Under the pieces are notes generated by a model that saw only the letters and a list, made by a program, of their open reading frames with translations, was not told the DNA's origin and ran no database searches. Made by a program: the position numbers and the translations under genes. From Luteimonas sp. BLCC-B24 (GTDB lineage Bacteria > Pseudomonadota > Gammaproteobacteria > Xanthomonadales > Xanthomonadaceae): a stretch of 64,000 nt of DNA. The stretch lies in contig NZ_JAQQGN010000010.1 of the NCBI RefSeq assembly GCF_028550595.1, forward strand, positions 1 through 64,000, read 5' to 3'. This document shows, in pieces, positions 7,989-18,580 of the stretch. The first letter of the stretch is position 1; each line of letters opens with the position of its first letter.

Positions 7989-8225
7989 ATGTCCCGAGTC
8001 TGCCAAGTCACCGGCAAGCGTACGACGCATGGCAACAACGTGTCGCATGCCATGAACAAGACCCGTCGCCGCTTCATGCCCAACCTGCATGAGCGTCGTT
8101 TCTGGGTGGCCAGCGAGAACCGCTGGATCAAGCTGCGTGTTTCCACCAAGGCCCTGCGCACCATCGACAAGAACGGCATCGACGTCGTCCTCGCCGAGCT
8201 TCGTGCCCGCGGCGAAAAGGTCTGA
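7989..8225 (+). CDS. rpmB: 50S ribosomal protein L28
   Basis: This encodes 78 residues, the usual L28 length. It starts [11 protein letters not shown] and contains [14 protein letters not shown] and the C-terminal [11 protein letters not shown], all standard for proteobacterial L28. I chose the ATG at 7989 because it gives the canonical N-terminus and has GAGGT five bases upstream. L28 is part of the large ribosomal subunit near the E site. It lies 11 bases before rpmG, the conserved rpmB-rpmG pair. Confidence 0.98.
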   Translation: MSRVCQVTGKRTTHGNNVSHAMNKTRRRFMPNLHERRFWVASENRWIKLRVSTKALRTIDKNGIDVVLAELRARGEKV

Positions 8226-8236
8226 GGAGTTAGAAC

Positions 8237-8401
8237 ATGGCAGGCAAGCGCGACAAGATCCGTCTGATTTCCTCGGCCAACACCGGGCATTTCTACACCA
8301 CGGACAAGAACAAGAAGAACACCCCCGGCAAGATGGAGATCAAGAAGTACGATCCCGTCGTCCGGAAGCACGTGATCTACAAGGAAGGCAAGATCAAGTG
8401 A
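8237..8401 (+). CDS. rpmG: 50S ribosomal protein L33
   Basis: A 54-residue protein starting [20 protein letters not shown] and ending VIYKEGKIK, the standard L33 sequence. It has no cysteines, so this is the zinc-independent form. A GAGG box lies upstream. Co-transcribed with rpmB and followed by a strong terminator at 8465-8489. Confidence 0.97.
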   Translation: MAGKRDKIRLISSANTGHFYTTDKNKKNTPGKMEIKKYDPVVRKHVIYKEGKIK

Positions 8402-8464
8402 TGCACGGCCCCGCGCTTCAGCGCGGCTGACGTTGCATCCTCCCCGCGCAGGCGGGGATCCGGA

Positions 8465-8489
8465 AGCCCGCCGCAAGGCGGGCTTTTTT
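8465..8489 (+). terminator. Rho-independent terminator of rpmB-rpmG
   Basis: Stem AGCCCGCC / GGCGGGCT with a GCAA loop, followed by six T residues. Textbook form, 64 bases after rpmG. Confidence 0.9.
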
Positions 8490-8520
8490 GTGCCTGCGGC
8501 CCGTGCGCAGAACGGAGCCG

Positions 8521-8716
8521 CCGAAAGGTCAGCCCCGCGCGGGCGGAAAACGCTGTTCAACAGCCGAATGGCTGATCATCCAACGCTTCTAAACGGAACC
8601 CACCGAAGGCGGGTGTGTGCGCCGAGGCTGCGCGCACGGGGCGCGTGGCGGTCCGAAGGTCATGCTGCGCAGGCGGGAAACGCTGATCGACAGCCCACCG
8701 GCTGGTCACTCAGCGC
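8521..8716. repeat. Imperfect direct repeat, two copies about 132 bp apart
   Basis: Copy one is at about 8521-8586 and copy two at about 8653-8716. Both begin CCGAA(A)GGTCA and share GGCGG.AAACGCTG.TC.ACAGCC and GGCTG.TCA further on. Both are followed by GGGCGCGTGGCGG-like sequence, so the unit may be a diverged tandem duplication. No reading frame is conserved between copies. It lies between the L33 terminator and the cardiolipin synthase gene. Confidence 0.5.
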
Positions 8717-8850
8717 GTCCACACAAGCTGCGCACGCGGCGCGTGGCGGGACCTGGACCCTCCGGGGCGCACGGCGCCGCCGTGACCATGCAAGCACGCC
8801 CGTCGATCGTCCATGCCCATCCGACACGCCCGCCGTCGCACAATCGGCGC

Positions 8851-10272
8851 ATGCACTGGCCGGCACTGAACCTGGGCCTCGCGATCCTGATCGCCGACTG
8901 GCTGATCCGGATCGCCGCCCTGCTCTGGATACCCGCACGCACCCGTCCCGCGGCCGCGCGCAGCTGGCTGCTGCTGATCGGGTTCGTGCCGCTGGCGGGC
9001 CTGCCGCTGTATCTGCTGTTCGGCCATCCGTGGCTGTCGCGTACGCGGATCGAGCGCCAGCGTCTGGCCTCGCAGGTGATCCGCGACGAGCAACGGCCGC
9101 TCGCCGAGCTGCGCTGGACGCCGCCGCCCCACGGCGCGTCGGCCGAGATGGCGCCGCTGCTCGAGCGCCTGGGCGCCTTCATGCCCACCCACGGCAATGC
9201 GGTGCGGCTGCTCGACGACTACGCCGCCTCACTCGACGCGCTGCTGGCCGACATCGACGGCGCGCAGGCGCGCGTGCATCTGCTGTATTACCTGCTGTTC
9301 GACGATGCGGCCGGGGATGCCGTCGTGCATGCGCTCGAACGCGCCGCCGCGCGCGGGGTGCGATGCCGCGTGTTGCTGGATGCGGTGGGCGCCAAGCGCG
9401 GTCTGCGCCGGTACGCAAAGCGCCTGCGCGCAGCGGGCGTGGAGGTGCATGCGATGCTGCCCGGCGGTCTGCACTGGCGGCGCAGCGGTCGCATGGACCT
9501 GCGCAATCACCGCAAGGTCGCGGTGATCGACGACACGGCCGCCTACGTCGGCTCGCAGAATCTCGCCGAACCGGACTTCATCGCCGGCTTTCCCAACCGC
9601 GAACTGGTGGCGCGTGTGCAGGGCCCGGCACTGGCGCATCTGGAGGCGGTGTTCGCCAGCGACTGGTTCATCGAGACCGGCGAGCGGCTCGAAGTCGCAC
9701 CGACCACCGCGCTGCCCGATGCCGATGTCGCGGTGCAGCTGTTGCCCAGCGGCCCGGCGTATCCGTTCGAGAATGCGCGCGACACGGTCAACGCGCTGAT
9801 CCATCTGGCGCGGCGCCGGCTGGTGCTGGCCACACCCTACTTCGTGCCCGACGACGCCACGCTGACCGCGCTGCGCATCGCCGCCCTGTCGGGCGTCGAC
9901 GTGCAGCTGATTCTCTCGGCCAGCAACAACCAGCCGCTCACGGCCTGGGCGCAGAAGGCCTACTACGGCGAGCTGCTCGAAAGCGGCGTGCGGATCGCGC
10001 TGTATGCGCCGCATTTCCTGCATGCCAAACACATGAGCATCGACGACGACATGGCCCTGCTGGGTTCGATCAACCTCGACATCCGCTCGTTCGCGCTGAA
10101 TGCCGAGATCGGCCTGCTGGCCTACGACCGTGACGTGGTCGCACACATGCGCCGGATCGAAGCCGATTATCTGGCCCATGCCACGCCGGTCACGCTGGAC
10201 GACTGGAACCGCCGGCCGCACTGGCGACGCAGCCTGGAAGGCATCGCGCGGCTCGCGGATTCGTTTCTCTGA
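8851..10272 (+). CDS. cls: Cardiolipin synthase (phospholipase D family)
   Basis: This encodes 473 residues from the ATG at 8851, which gives a standard N-terminus with two membrane segments (around residues 5-25 and 35-57). Two phospholipase D HKD motifs follow: HRKVAVID in the first half and HAKHMSIDDD with GSINLDIRS in the second. The enzyme condenses two phosphatidylglycerols (or related lipids) to cardiolipin at the inner membrane. Longer in-frame starts run through the upstream repeat and are rejected. The gene appears monocistronic. Confidence 0.93.
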   Translation: MHWPALNLGLAILIADWLIRIAALLWIPARTRPAAARSWLLLIGFVPLAGLPLYLLFGHPWLSRTRIERQRLASQVIRDEQRPLAELRWTPPPHGASAEMAPLLERLGAFMPTHGNAVRLLDDYAASLDALLADIDGAQARVHLLYYLLFDDAAGDAVVHALERAAARGVRCRVLLDAVGAKRGLRRYAKRLRAAGVEVHAMLPGGLHWRRSGRMDLRNHRKVAVIDDTAAYVGSQNLAEPDFIAGFPNRELVARVQGPALAHLEAVFASDWFIETGERLEVAPTTALPDADVAVQLLPSGPAYPFENARDTVNALIHLARRRLVLATPYFVPDDATLTALRIAALSGVDVQLILSASNNQPLTAWAQKAYYGELLESGVRIALYAPHFLHAKHMSIDDDMALLGSINLDIRSFALNAEIGLLAYDRDVVAHMRRIEADYLAHATPVTLDDWNRRPHWRRSLEGIARLADSFL

Positions 10273-10485
10273 CTGACACAGCACGCGCGTGCCGCAAGGC
10301 GCGGGCACGTGCGGCCGGGCGATGGGAGCGGAACGGGGGATCAGTATCTCGGGACGGCCCGCGCGCGCCTGCAGGGTGCGTCGCGGACGAAGCAGCCCCC
10401 AGCGGCGGAGCATCGCTCGCGGTGCCGCGCGCCTAGGAGACGGGCCGCGGACGATGCACGCGGAGTGCCGGCGGACGGGACGCGG

Positions 10486-11025
10486 TCAGAAGCCGCCGCC
10501 GGCGTCAAGCCAGGCCTGTTCCTCGGGCGTACTGAGACGGCCGAGCGCACGGTTGCGATGCGGGAAGCGGCCGAACCGCGCGATCACGTCGAGGTGGGCC
10601 TGGGCGTAGGCGCGGTACTCCGCGTTGTCGACATCGGCGAACAGCTGCACCGACAGGCGCTGGTCCTCCATCGCTTCGGAATGCTCGAACGGCAGATAGA
10701 CGAAGCTGCGCAGATCGGCCGCGACGTCGCGATCGAACCCGGCGTCGACCATCGTGCGCGCGTGCTGCAACGCCAGACCGTCGGTCGCGAACGCATGGGC
10801 GCTGCCGCGGAAGATGTTGCGCGGGATCTGGTCGAGCAGGATCAGCAGTGCCAGACCGCCCTCGGCCGTCTCCAGCCAGTCGTCGCATTCGCGCCGGGCG
10901 GCAGCGAAGTGCGCGTCGCGGAAGCGGCGGTCGCATTCGCGGTCGAAGGCCTCGCCGCCCTTGAACCACTTGGCGGGGCCGGCGTCGGCCCAGAAGTCGA
11001 GAAGGTCGTGCGGGTGTGTGTGCAT
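10486..11025 (-). CDS. DUF924 family protein
   Basis: This encodes 179 residues. It matches the DUF924 pattern throughout: LLDFWADAGPAKWFKGGEAF at the start, LLILLDQIPRNIFRG in the middle, and FGRFPHRNRALGRLSTPEE at the end. The fold is helical (TPR-like) and cytosolic. The biochemical role is not known. It is divergent from the lipoprotein gene that starts at 11121. Confidence 0.9.
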   Translation of the reverse strand: MHTHPHDLLDFWADAGPAKWFKGGEAFDRECDRRFRDAHFAAARRECDDWLETAEGGLALLILLDQIPRNIFRGSAHAFATDGLALQHARTMVDAGFDRDVAADLRSFVYLPFEHSEAMEDQRLSVQLFADVDNAEYRAYAQAHLDVIARFGRFPHRNRALGRLSTPEEQAWLDAGGGF

Positions 11026-11120
11026 GCGCCCAGCCTAACCCGGCGGCCGGCATCGTGACGTCGCCGGGGTGGCAGGCGCGCCCTATACTCGCGCCCGCCT
11101 CTTCCGCCCCGGACTCCACC

Positions 11121-11534
11121 ATGCGCCCGATCCGCCTGCTCACCGCCGCTCTGCTCACCACTGCGTTCGCGCTGGCGGCCTGCACCGGGGCGAAGGACGC
11201 CGAGCTGGCCCTGATCGCCGCGCCCGCGACCGGCGATGTCTACGCCGCCGAACTCAGCGAATTCTCCGGCTACGGCTTCACCGACGACGCAGGCAAGACC
11301 ATCGAGCCGGCCTACGGGCTGCTGAAGGTGGTGGCCGTGGACGGCGACGACGTCGTGGTGATCACCGAGAGCAGCGCCGTCGACGACAAGGCGCCGTCGC
11401 GCCAGGCCCTGCGCGGGGATCTCGCCGCGGTCGCGTTCGACGACAGCGAGGAAATCCCGCTCAGCGGCGCCCAGCTGCGCGAGGCCTATGACGCCGGCCA
11501 CATCTACGCCGTGCGTCGCCCCACCGCGCCCTGA
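11121..11534 (+). CDS. Small lipoprotein of unknown function
   Basis: This encodes 137 residues from the ATG at 11121, which opens a lipoprotein signal peptide (MRPIRLLTAALLTTAFALAA) followed by the lipobox cysteine. Upstream in-frame codons overlap the divergent DUF924 start and are not needed. The mature part is acidic and beta-rich by composition (GLLKVVAVDGDDVVVITESS). No family recognised. It converges on the AMP nucleosidase gene. Confidence 0.75.
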   Translation: MRPIRLLTAALLTTAFALAACTGAKDAELALIAAPATGDVYAAELSEFSGYGFTDDAGKTIEPAYGLLKVVAVDGDDVVVITESSAVDDKAPSRQALRGDLAAVAFDDSEEIPLSGAQLREAYDAGHIYAVRRPTAP

Positions 11535-11600
11535 CGGCGGCGCGGCCGTCCGTGCGATGCCGCGGGCCCGACGAAGCGCGCCGCGTGCGCGCGAGCCGGC

Positions 11601-12377
11601 CTATTCGTCGAAGCGCAGATGGCGCACGGACTTGCCGTGCCGGCGGATCAGCTTCAGCGCCTCGATGCCGATGGTGATGTGGCGCTCGACGAAATCGGCA
11701 CTGACCAGCGCATCCGAGGCCTCGGTCTTGACGCCCTCGGGAATCATCGGCTGATCACTGACCAGCAGCAGGGCGCCCGAGGGAATGCGGTTGGCGAAGC
11801 CGGCGGCGAACACGGTGGCGGTTTCCATGTCGATCGCCATGCAGCGCATCGCGCGCAGGCGCTCCTTGAACGCGCCGTCGTGTTCCCAGACGCGGCGGTT
11901 GGTGGTGTAGACGGTGCCGGTCCAGTAGTCGTGGCCGAGGTCGCGGATCATCGTCGAGACCGCGCGCTGCAACGCGAACGCGGGCAACGCCGGCACCTCG
12001 GGCAGCAGATAGTCGCTGCTGGTGCCCTCACCGCGGATGGCCGCGATCGGCAGCACCAGGTCGCCGAGCTGGTTCTTGCGCTTCAGACCGCCGCACTTGC
12101 CGAGGAACAGCACCGCCTTGGGCATGATCGCCGAGAGCAGATCCATCACCGTGGCGGCATTGGGACTGCCCATGCCGAAGTTGATCATCGTGATGCCGTC
12201 GGCCGTTGCACTGGGCATCGGCCGGTCCAGGCCCACCACCTCGGCGCCGGTGAGCCGGGCGAAGTGGTGCAGATAGCCGCCGAAGTTGGTCAGCAGCACG
12301 TGTTCGCCGAACCGGTCCAGCGGCACGCCGGTGTAGCGCGGCAGCCAGTTCTCGACGATCTGGTCTTTTTCTTTCAT
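11601..12377 (-). CDS. amn: AMP nucleosidase
   Basis: This encodes 258 residues from the ATG at 12377, with AGGAGA upstream. It hydrolyses AMP to adenine and ribose 5-phosphate. It has the nucleoside phosphorylase fold, with MINFGMGSPNAATVMDLLS, FLGKCGGLK and the nucleotide-binding segment MAIDMETATVFAAGF near residue 190. It is the short form, without the extra N-terminal domain of the E. coli enzyme. Distinction from other purine nucleosidases rests on overall resemblance to this short family. Confidence 0.88.
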   Translation of the reverse strand: MKEKDQIVENWLPRYTGVPLDRFGEHVLLTNFGGYLHHFARLTGAEVVGLDRPMPSATADGITMINFGMGSPNAATVMDLLSAIMPKAVLFLGKCGGLKRKNQLGDLVLPIAAIRGEGTSSDYLLPEVPALPAFALQRAVSTMIRDLGHDYWTGTVYTTNRRVWEHDGAFKERLRAMRCMAIDMETATVFAAGFANRIPSGALLLVSDQPMIPEGVKTEASDALVSADFVERHITIGIEALKLIRRHGKSVRHLRFDE

Positions 12378-12554
12378 CGGTCGTCTCCTGTGTCGGCCCA
12401 TTCTCGCATCGCCGCATGCGCCGCACGAGCGCACCGCGGTCGGTGACGCCGCGGCGGGCGCGGGTACACTCGACCCCGCTTCACGCCGTCGTCCTGCTCC
12501 GGCCCATGCGCCGCGCCGACGACGTCCGTCACCATCGCACCGGGGAAATTGCCG

Positions 12555-13925
12555 ATGTATCGCGTCCTGTCCGCCGCTCTCGCGGTCGCACTTCTGGGTG
12601 GCTGTGCCACCACCTCCACACCCGCGCGCGGCGACGCCGCGGCGCCGTCCACGGCCTACGCCAGCACCTATGTGCCGATCGCGTCGCACCCGGTGCTGAT
12701 CAGCGGCGCCACGGTGCTCACCGGTGACGGCGGTCGCCTCGAGAACGCCGACGTACTGCTGCAGGACGGCCGCATCGCCGCGGTGGGCACCGGCTTCGAA
12801 GTTCCGGCGAACGCGCAGCGCGTCGACGGCACCGGCAAATGGGTCACGCCCGGCATCATCGACGTGCATTCGCATCTCGGCGTGTATCCCAGCCCCGGCG
12901 CCAGCGCGCACAGCGACGGCAACGAGGCGACCGCGCCCAACACCGCGCAGGTGTGGGCCGAGCATTCGGTGTGGCCGCAGGATCCGGGCTTCGGCGCGGC
13001 CCTGGCCGGCGGCGTCACCACGCTGCAGATCCTGCCCGGCTCGGCGAACCTGGTCGGCGGCCGCGGCGTGACCCTGAAGAACGTCGCCGCCACCACCGTG
13101 CAGGCCATGAAATTTCCGGGCGCGCCCTACGGCCTGAAGATGGCCTGCGGCGAGAACCCCAAGCGGGTCTACGGCGAGAAGGGCGGCCCGGCCACGCGCA
13201 TGGGCAATGTGGCCGGCTATCGCCAGGCGCTGATCGACGCCACCGAATACCGCCGCACCCAGGCCGGGGATTCGCCCGGCAAGCGCGATCTGAAACTCGA
13301 GACGATGGCCGGTGCGATGGACGGCGACATCCTCGTGCACATCCACTGCTACCGCGCCGACGAGATGGTGCAGATGCTCGACCTGGCGCAGGAATTCGGC
13401 TTCCGGGTCACCGCGTTCCACCATGCGGTGGAGGCCTACAAGATCGCCGACCGTCTGGGCGCCGACGGCGTCTGCGGCGCGCTGTGGGCCGACTGGTGGG
13501 GCTTCAAGATGGAAGCCTTCGACGGCATCCAGGACAACATCGCCATCGTCGACCGCGCGCCCGGCGGCTGCGCGATCGTGCATTCGGATTCCGACGAAGG
13601 CATCCAGCGCCTCAACCAGGAGGCCGCCAAGGTGATCGCCAGCGCACGGCGGGCGGGCATCGAGATCACGCCCGAGCACGCGATCCGCTGGGTGACCGAG
13701 AACGCGGCGCGTTCGCTCGGCGTGCTCGAGCGCACCGGCACGCTGACGCCCGGCAAGATGGGCGACGTGGTGCTGTGGAACGGCAATCCCTTCAGCGTCT
13801 ACGCGCTGGCCGAACAGGTCTGGATCGACGGCGCGCACGTGTACGACCGCACCGATCCGGCGCGTCAGCCGGTCTCGGATTTCATGCTCGGCCAGGGCGC
13901 CGCAACCACCGGAGGTGCACGATGA
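12555..13925 (+). CDS. Amidohydrolase lipoprotein (metal site present)
   Basis: This encodes 456 residues from the ATG at 12555 (GGGGAA eight bases upstream; a TTG two codons earlier is possible). The signal peptide ends in the lipobox LLGGC. The amidohydrolase barrel shows the first metal motif GIIDVHSHLG near residue 98, then HIHCY, FHH and VHSDSDEG, the expected later ligands. The protein probably acts in the periplasm on an unknown amide or imide. It overlaps the next gene by ATGA, and that gene is a diverged paralogue, so the two probably form a complex. Confidence 0.88.
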   Translation: MYRVLSAALAVALLGGCATTSTPARGDAAAPSTAYASTYVPIASHPVLISGATVLTGDGGRLENADVLLQDGRIAAVGTGFEVPANAQRVDGTGKWVTPGIIDVHSHLGVYPSPGASAHSDGNEATAPNTAQVWAEHSVWPQDPGFGAALAGGVTTLQILPGSANLVGGRGVTLKNVAATTVQAMKFPGAPYGLKMACGENPKRVYGEKGGPATRMGNVAGYRQALIDATEYRRTQAGDSPGKRDLKLETMAGAMDGDILVHIHCYRADEMVQMLDLAQEFGFRVTAFHHAVEAYKIADRLGADGVCGALWADWWGFKMEAFDGIQDNIAIVDRAPGGCAIVHSDSDEGIQRLNQEAAKVIASARRAGIEITPEHAIRWVTENAARSLGVLERTGTLTPGKMGDVVLWNGNPFSVYALAEQVWIDGAHVYDRTDPARQPVSDFMLGQGAATTGGAR

Positions 13926-15238
13926 ACCGTCATGTTGCGAAGCGGCGCGTGCCGCGCACGATGGCCCGCCTGTTGATCGCCGGCGCGCTGCTCGCGGCGA
14001 CATTGCCCGTTGCCGCGCAGTCGCTGCTGATCCGCGGCGCCACCGTGCACACCGCCGGCGCCCAGGGCTCACTGCAGAACACCGACGTGCTGGTGCAGGG
14101 CGGGCGCATCGCGGCGATCGGCACCGGCCTCACCGCCGGCGACGCGCCGGTGATCGAGGCCAACGGCCGGCCGCTGACGCCCACGCTGTTCGGCGGTGTG
14201 ACCGGCATCGGCATCGAGGAGGTCTCGGGCGAGAGCGGCACCCGCGACGATCGCCTCGCGCTCGGCCCGGCCAGCGACATGGCCGTGCGTCCCGAGTTCG
14301 ACGTCACCCTCGCCTACAACCCGGATTCGATCGTCATTCCGGTCGCGCGGGTGGAGGGCATCGGCTTCACCCTGATCTCGGCCGGCAGCGCGAGTTCGAT
14401 CATCGGTGGCCAGGGCGCGGTGATGCGGCTCGACGGCAGCGTGGATCCCGCCGGCCCGAAGGTGCTGTATCTCGCCCTCGGCAGCGCCGGCGCGGGCCAG
14501 AGCGGCACCTCGCGCGCCGCGCAATGGATGCTGCTCGACCAGCTGATCGACGAGGCACGCGGCCGCGTGCCGGCGGACTCGCACGTCGCCGCGCTCACGC
14601 CGGCCGGCAAGCGCGCACTGGCGCCGTATCTCGACGGGCGCGGCACGATCGTCGTCGGCGTCAACCGCGCGTCCGACATCCGCCAGTTGCTGCGCTGGTC
14701 GCAGCGTCACGGCCTGCGCATCGCGATCCGCGGCGGTGCCGAGGCCTGGCGCCTCGCGCCCGAACTGGCCTCGGCGCAGGTGCCGGTGTTCGTCGATCCG
14801 CTGGCCAACCTGCCGGCGGATTTCGACCAGATCGGCGCGACGCTGGAGAACGCCGCACGCCTGCAGGCGGCCGGCGTGCGCGTCGGCTTCGCCCAGGCCA
14901 GCGACGCTTCGCACAATGCGCGCAAGCTGCGTCAGCTCGCCGGCAATGCCGTCGCCCACGGCCTGCCCTGGGACGCGGGTCTGGCCGGCCTGACCCGCGT
15001 GCCGGCCGAGACCTTCGGCGTCGGCGATCGCATCGGCACGATCGCCGTCGGCCGGACCGCCGATCTGGTGCTCTGGTCGGGTGACCCGCTGGATGTCGCC
15101 AGCACCGCCGACCAGGTCTGGTTCGATGGCCGCGCGATCCCGATGCGGTCGCGCCAGACCGAACTGCGCGACCGGTATCTGCATCCGGCGACGCCGGCCG
15201 ACCAGGGCGGACTGCCGCGGGCGTACCGCACGCGCTGA
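13922..15238 (+). CDS. Amidohydrolase-like protein lacking the metal-binding motif
   Basis: This encodes 438 residues with a Sec signal peptide (cleavage near AAQS). The N-terminal composite domain (LLIRGATVHTAG, DVLVQGGRIAAIGTG) and the C-terminal GTIAVGRTADLVLWSGDP are standard for amidohydrolases. At the place of the HxH motif it reads LTPTLFGGVTGIG with no histidines, and the later His ligands are also missing. It is therefore likely a non-catalytic partner of the preceding enzyme, to which it is translationally coupled. Substrate unknown. Confidence 0.85.
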   Translation: MNRHVAKRRVPRTMARLLIAGALLAATLPVAAQSLLIRGATVHTAGAQGSLQNTDVLVQGGRIAAIGTGLTAGDAPVIEANGRPLTPTLFGGVTGIGIEEVSGESGTRDDRLALGPASDMAVRPEFDVTLAYNPDSIVIPVARVEGIGFTLISAGSASSIIGGQGAVMRLDGSVDPAGPKVLYLALGSAGAGQSGTSRAAQWMLLDQLIDEARGRVPADSHVAALTPAGKRALAPYLDGRGTIVVGVNRASDIRQLLRWSQRHGLRIAIRGGAEAWRLAPELASAQVPVFVDPLANLPADFDQIGATLENAARLQAAGVRVGFAQASDASHNARKLRQLAGNAVAHGLPWDAGLAGLTRVPAETFGVGDRIGTIAVGRTADLVLWSGDPLDVASTADQVWFDGRAIPMRSRQTELRDRYLHPATPADQGGLPRAYRTR

Positions 15239-15553
15239 CCGGCCGGGCGCGTCGGGAATCGACGCGCCCTGCGTCTTCGCCAAGGCCGGTGCCGCACCGC
15301 ACCGGCCGGTCGCATGCTTGCCTCTGTCGACGCGCAAGCAGTGGCCGCGGCGGGTGAACGCCGGCGCGTCGTGGTCCAGGTCACGCCACGTCACGCGCCG
15401 GCGTCGTCGCGCGCCGGGCATGCCGGGACACCCTGCACGCACACGCGCTGCGGGAACGCGCTCGCGCGCGATGCCGTTCCGGACGGGCGCCGCGCCGGCG
15501 CGTCCGCCGCAGTCCGTGCGACCGGAGGCGGTGCCGATGCGGCGCAGCGACCC
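15239..15553. other. Intergenic region with one strong hairpin
   Basis: A 315-bp interval between convergent genes. A perfect 9-bp inverted repeat (GGGCGCGTC at 15245-15253, GACGCGCCC at 15261-15269) lies just after the amidohydrolase stop and probably terminates it, although no T-run follows. Nothing else is recognised. Confidence 0.55.
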
Positions 15554-16219
15554 TCAGCGTGCGTCGGGCGGAATTTCGTCCGGATCCGGGTCCACCGCCA
15601 GCTTGCCGGCGATCAGCACCGCCTGGGTGCGATTGGACGCGCCGAGCTTGCGCAGCACGGCGGTCATGTGCGCCTTGACCGTGGCTTCGGAGACATGCAG
15701 TTCGTAGGCGATCTGCTTGTTGAGCATGCCGTCGCCGAGCATCTGCAGCACCCGGAACTGCTGCGGCGTGAGATCACGCAGGCGCGCGGCGACATCGTGC
15801 TCGTGCGAGGTGACCGCCGGCGCGGACACGGCGGCCTCGGGCACGAACCGGTCACCGTCGAGCACCTGCACCACGGCGCGACCCAGCGTCTCGGCATCCG
15901 CCGATTTCGGCACGAAGCCGGCGGCGCCGTGGTCGAGTGCGCGACGCATGACCGCAGGCTCTTCGCGGGCCGAGACCATCAGCACCGGCAGCTGCGGGTA
16001 TTGCGCGCGCAGATGCACCAGCGCGCTGAAGCCGTGCACCCCGGGCATGTTGAGATCGAGCATCAGCAGGTCGGCGTCCGGCTCGGACTCGACCATCGCG
16101 TACAGCGCGTCCACGTTGTGCGCCTCGCGCAGCCGCGCGTCCGGCACGGCGCGCGAGATCGCCCCGCGCAGAGCCTCGCGGAACAGCGGATGGTCATCGG
16201 CGATCAGCAGGGTGGTCAT
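15554..16219 (-). CDS. LuxR/FixJ-type response regulator, probable acetate-use regulator
   Basis: This encodes 221 residues. The N-terminal receiver has the acidic pair (IADDHP), phospho-acceptor Asp55 in LLMLDLNMPG and the conserved Lys in FVPKSADAE. The C-terminal LuxR helix-turn-helix spans about 150-205 (LNKQIAYELHVSEATVKAH). No sensor kinase lies next to it. It is just downstream of acsA on the same strand. Regulators of this family (CrbR, ErdR or AgmR types) control acetyl-CoA synthetase in other gammaproteobacteria, so control of acsA and the porin/symporter genes is a reasonable inference. Confidence 0.88.
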   Translation of the reverse strand: MTTLLIADDHPLFREALRGAISRAVPDARLREAHNVDALYAMVESEPDADLLMLDLNMPGVHGFSALVHLRAQYPQLPVLMVSAREEPAVMRRALDHGAAGFVPKSADAETLGRAVVQVLDGDRFVPEAAVSAPAVTSHEHDVAARLRDLTPQQFRVLQMLGDGMLNKQIAYELHVSEATVKAHMTAVLRKLGASNRTQAVLIAGKLAVDPDPDEIPPDAR

Positions 16220-16412
16220 CGGCGCGGGTGATGCTCTGGAAAGTGACGTGCGGCGTGCAACTGCGGAACCCGGCTGAGCGCGCGGCCGGCGATGATGGGC
16301 GGCCGGGACGCGCCATGCACCCCGCGCCCCGGCCCCGCCTCGCCTGCCGCGGGGCGATGCCGCGCGGCACCCCGAAGCCGGGGCCTGCCCTCGTGCAGCG
16401 CCGGGGCCATGC

Positions 16413-18371
<1,959 letters not shown>

Positions 18372-18432
18372 CGCGGGGGTACCTCCTTCTGACGCGTCCG
18401 ACCAGTGTGCCGTATCCGTCCGAATGCCGGTC

Positions 18433-18446
18433 TAGACCTTGGTCTA
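18433..18446. promoter_or_regulatory. Palindromic operator candidate between acsA and dcaP
   Basis: A perfect inverted repeat TAGACC-TT-GGTCTA, 62 bases upstream of acsA and 135 bases upstream of the porin gene. It lies in the only intergenic space shared by these divergent genes. Binding by the adjacent LuxR-type regulator is an inference. Confidence 0.5.
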
Positions 18447-18580
18447 AGCGTGTCGCCGGCGTGCGGGTATCGACCAATGGCGAATGGGCGTGCCCCCGGC
18501 ATCGGTGCAGTCTCCGTGACGGACCGGGCTGCGGCGCGTTGCCGTTGGCCGATTTTCAGTTGACCCGTGGGAGGGGAGCG

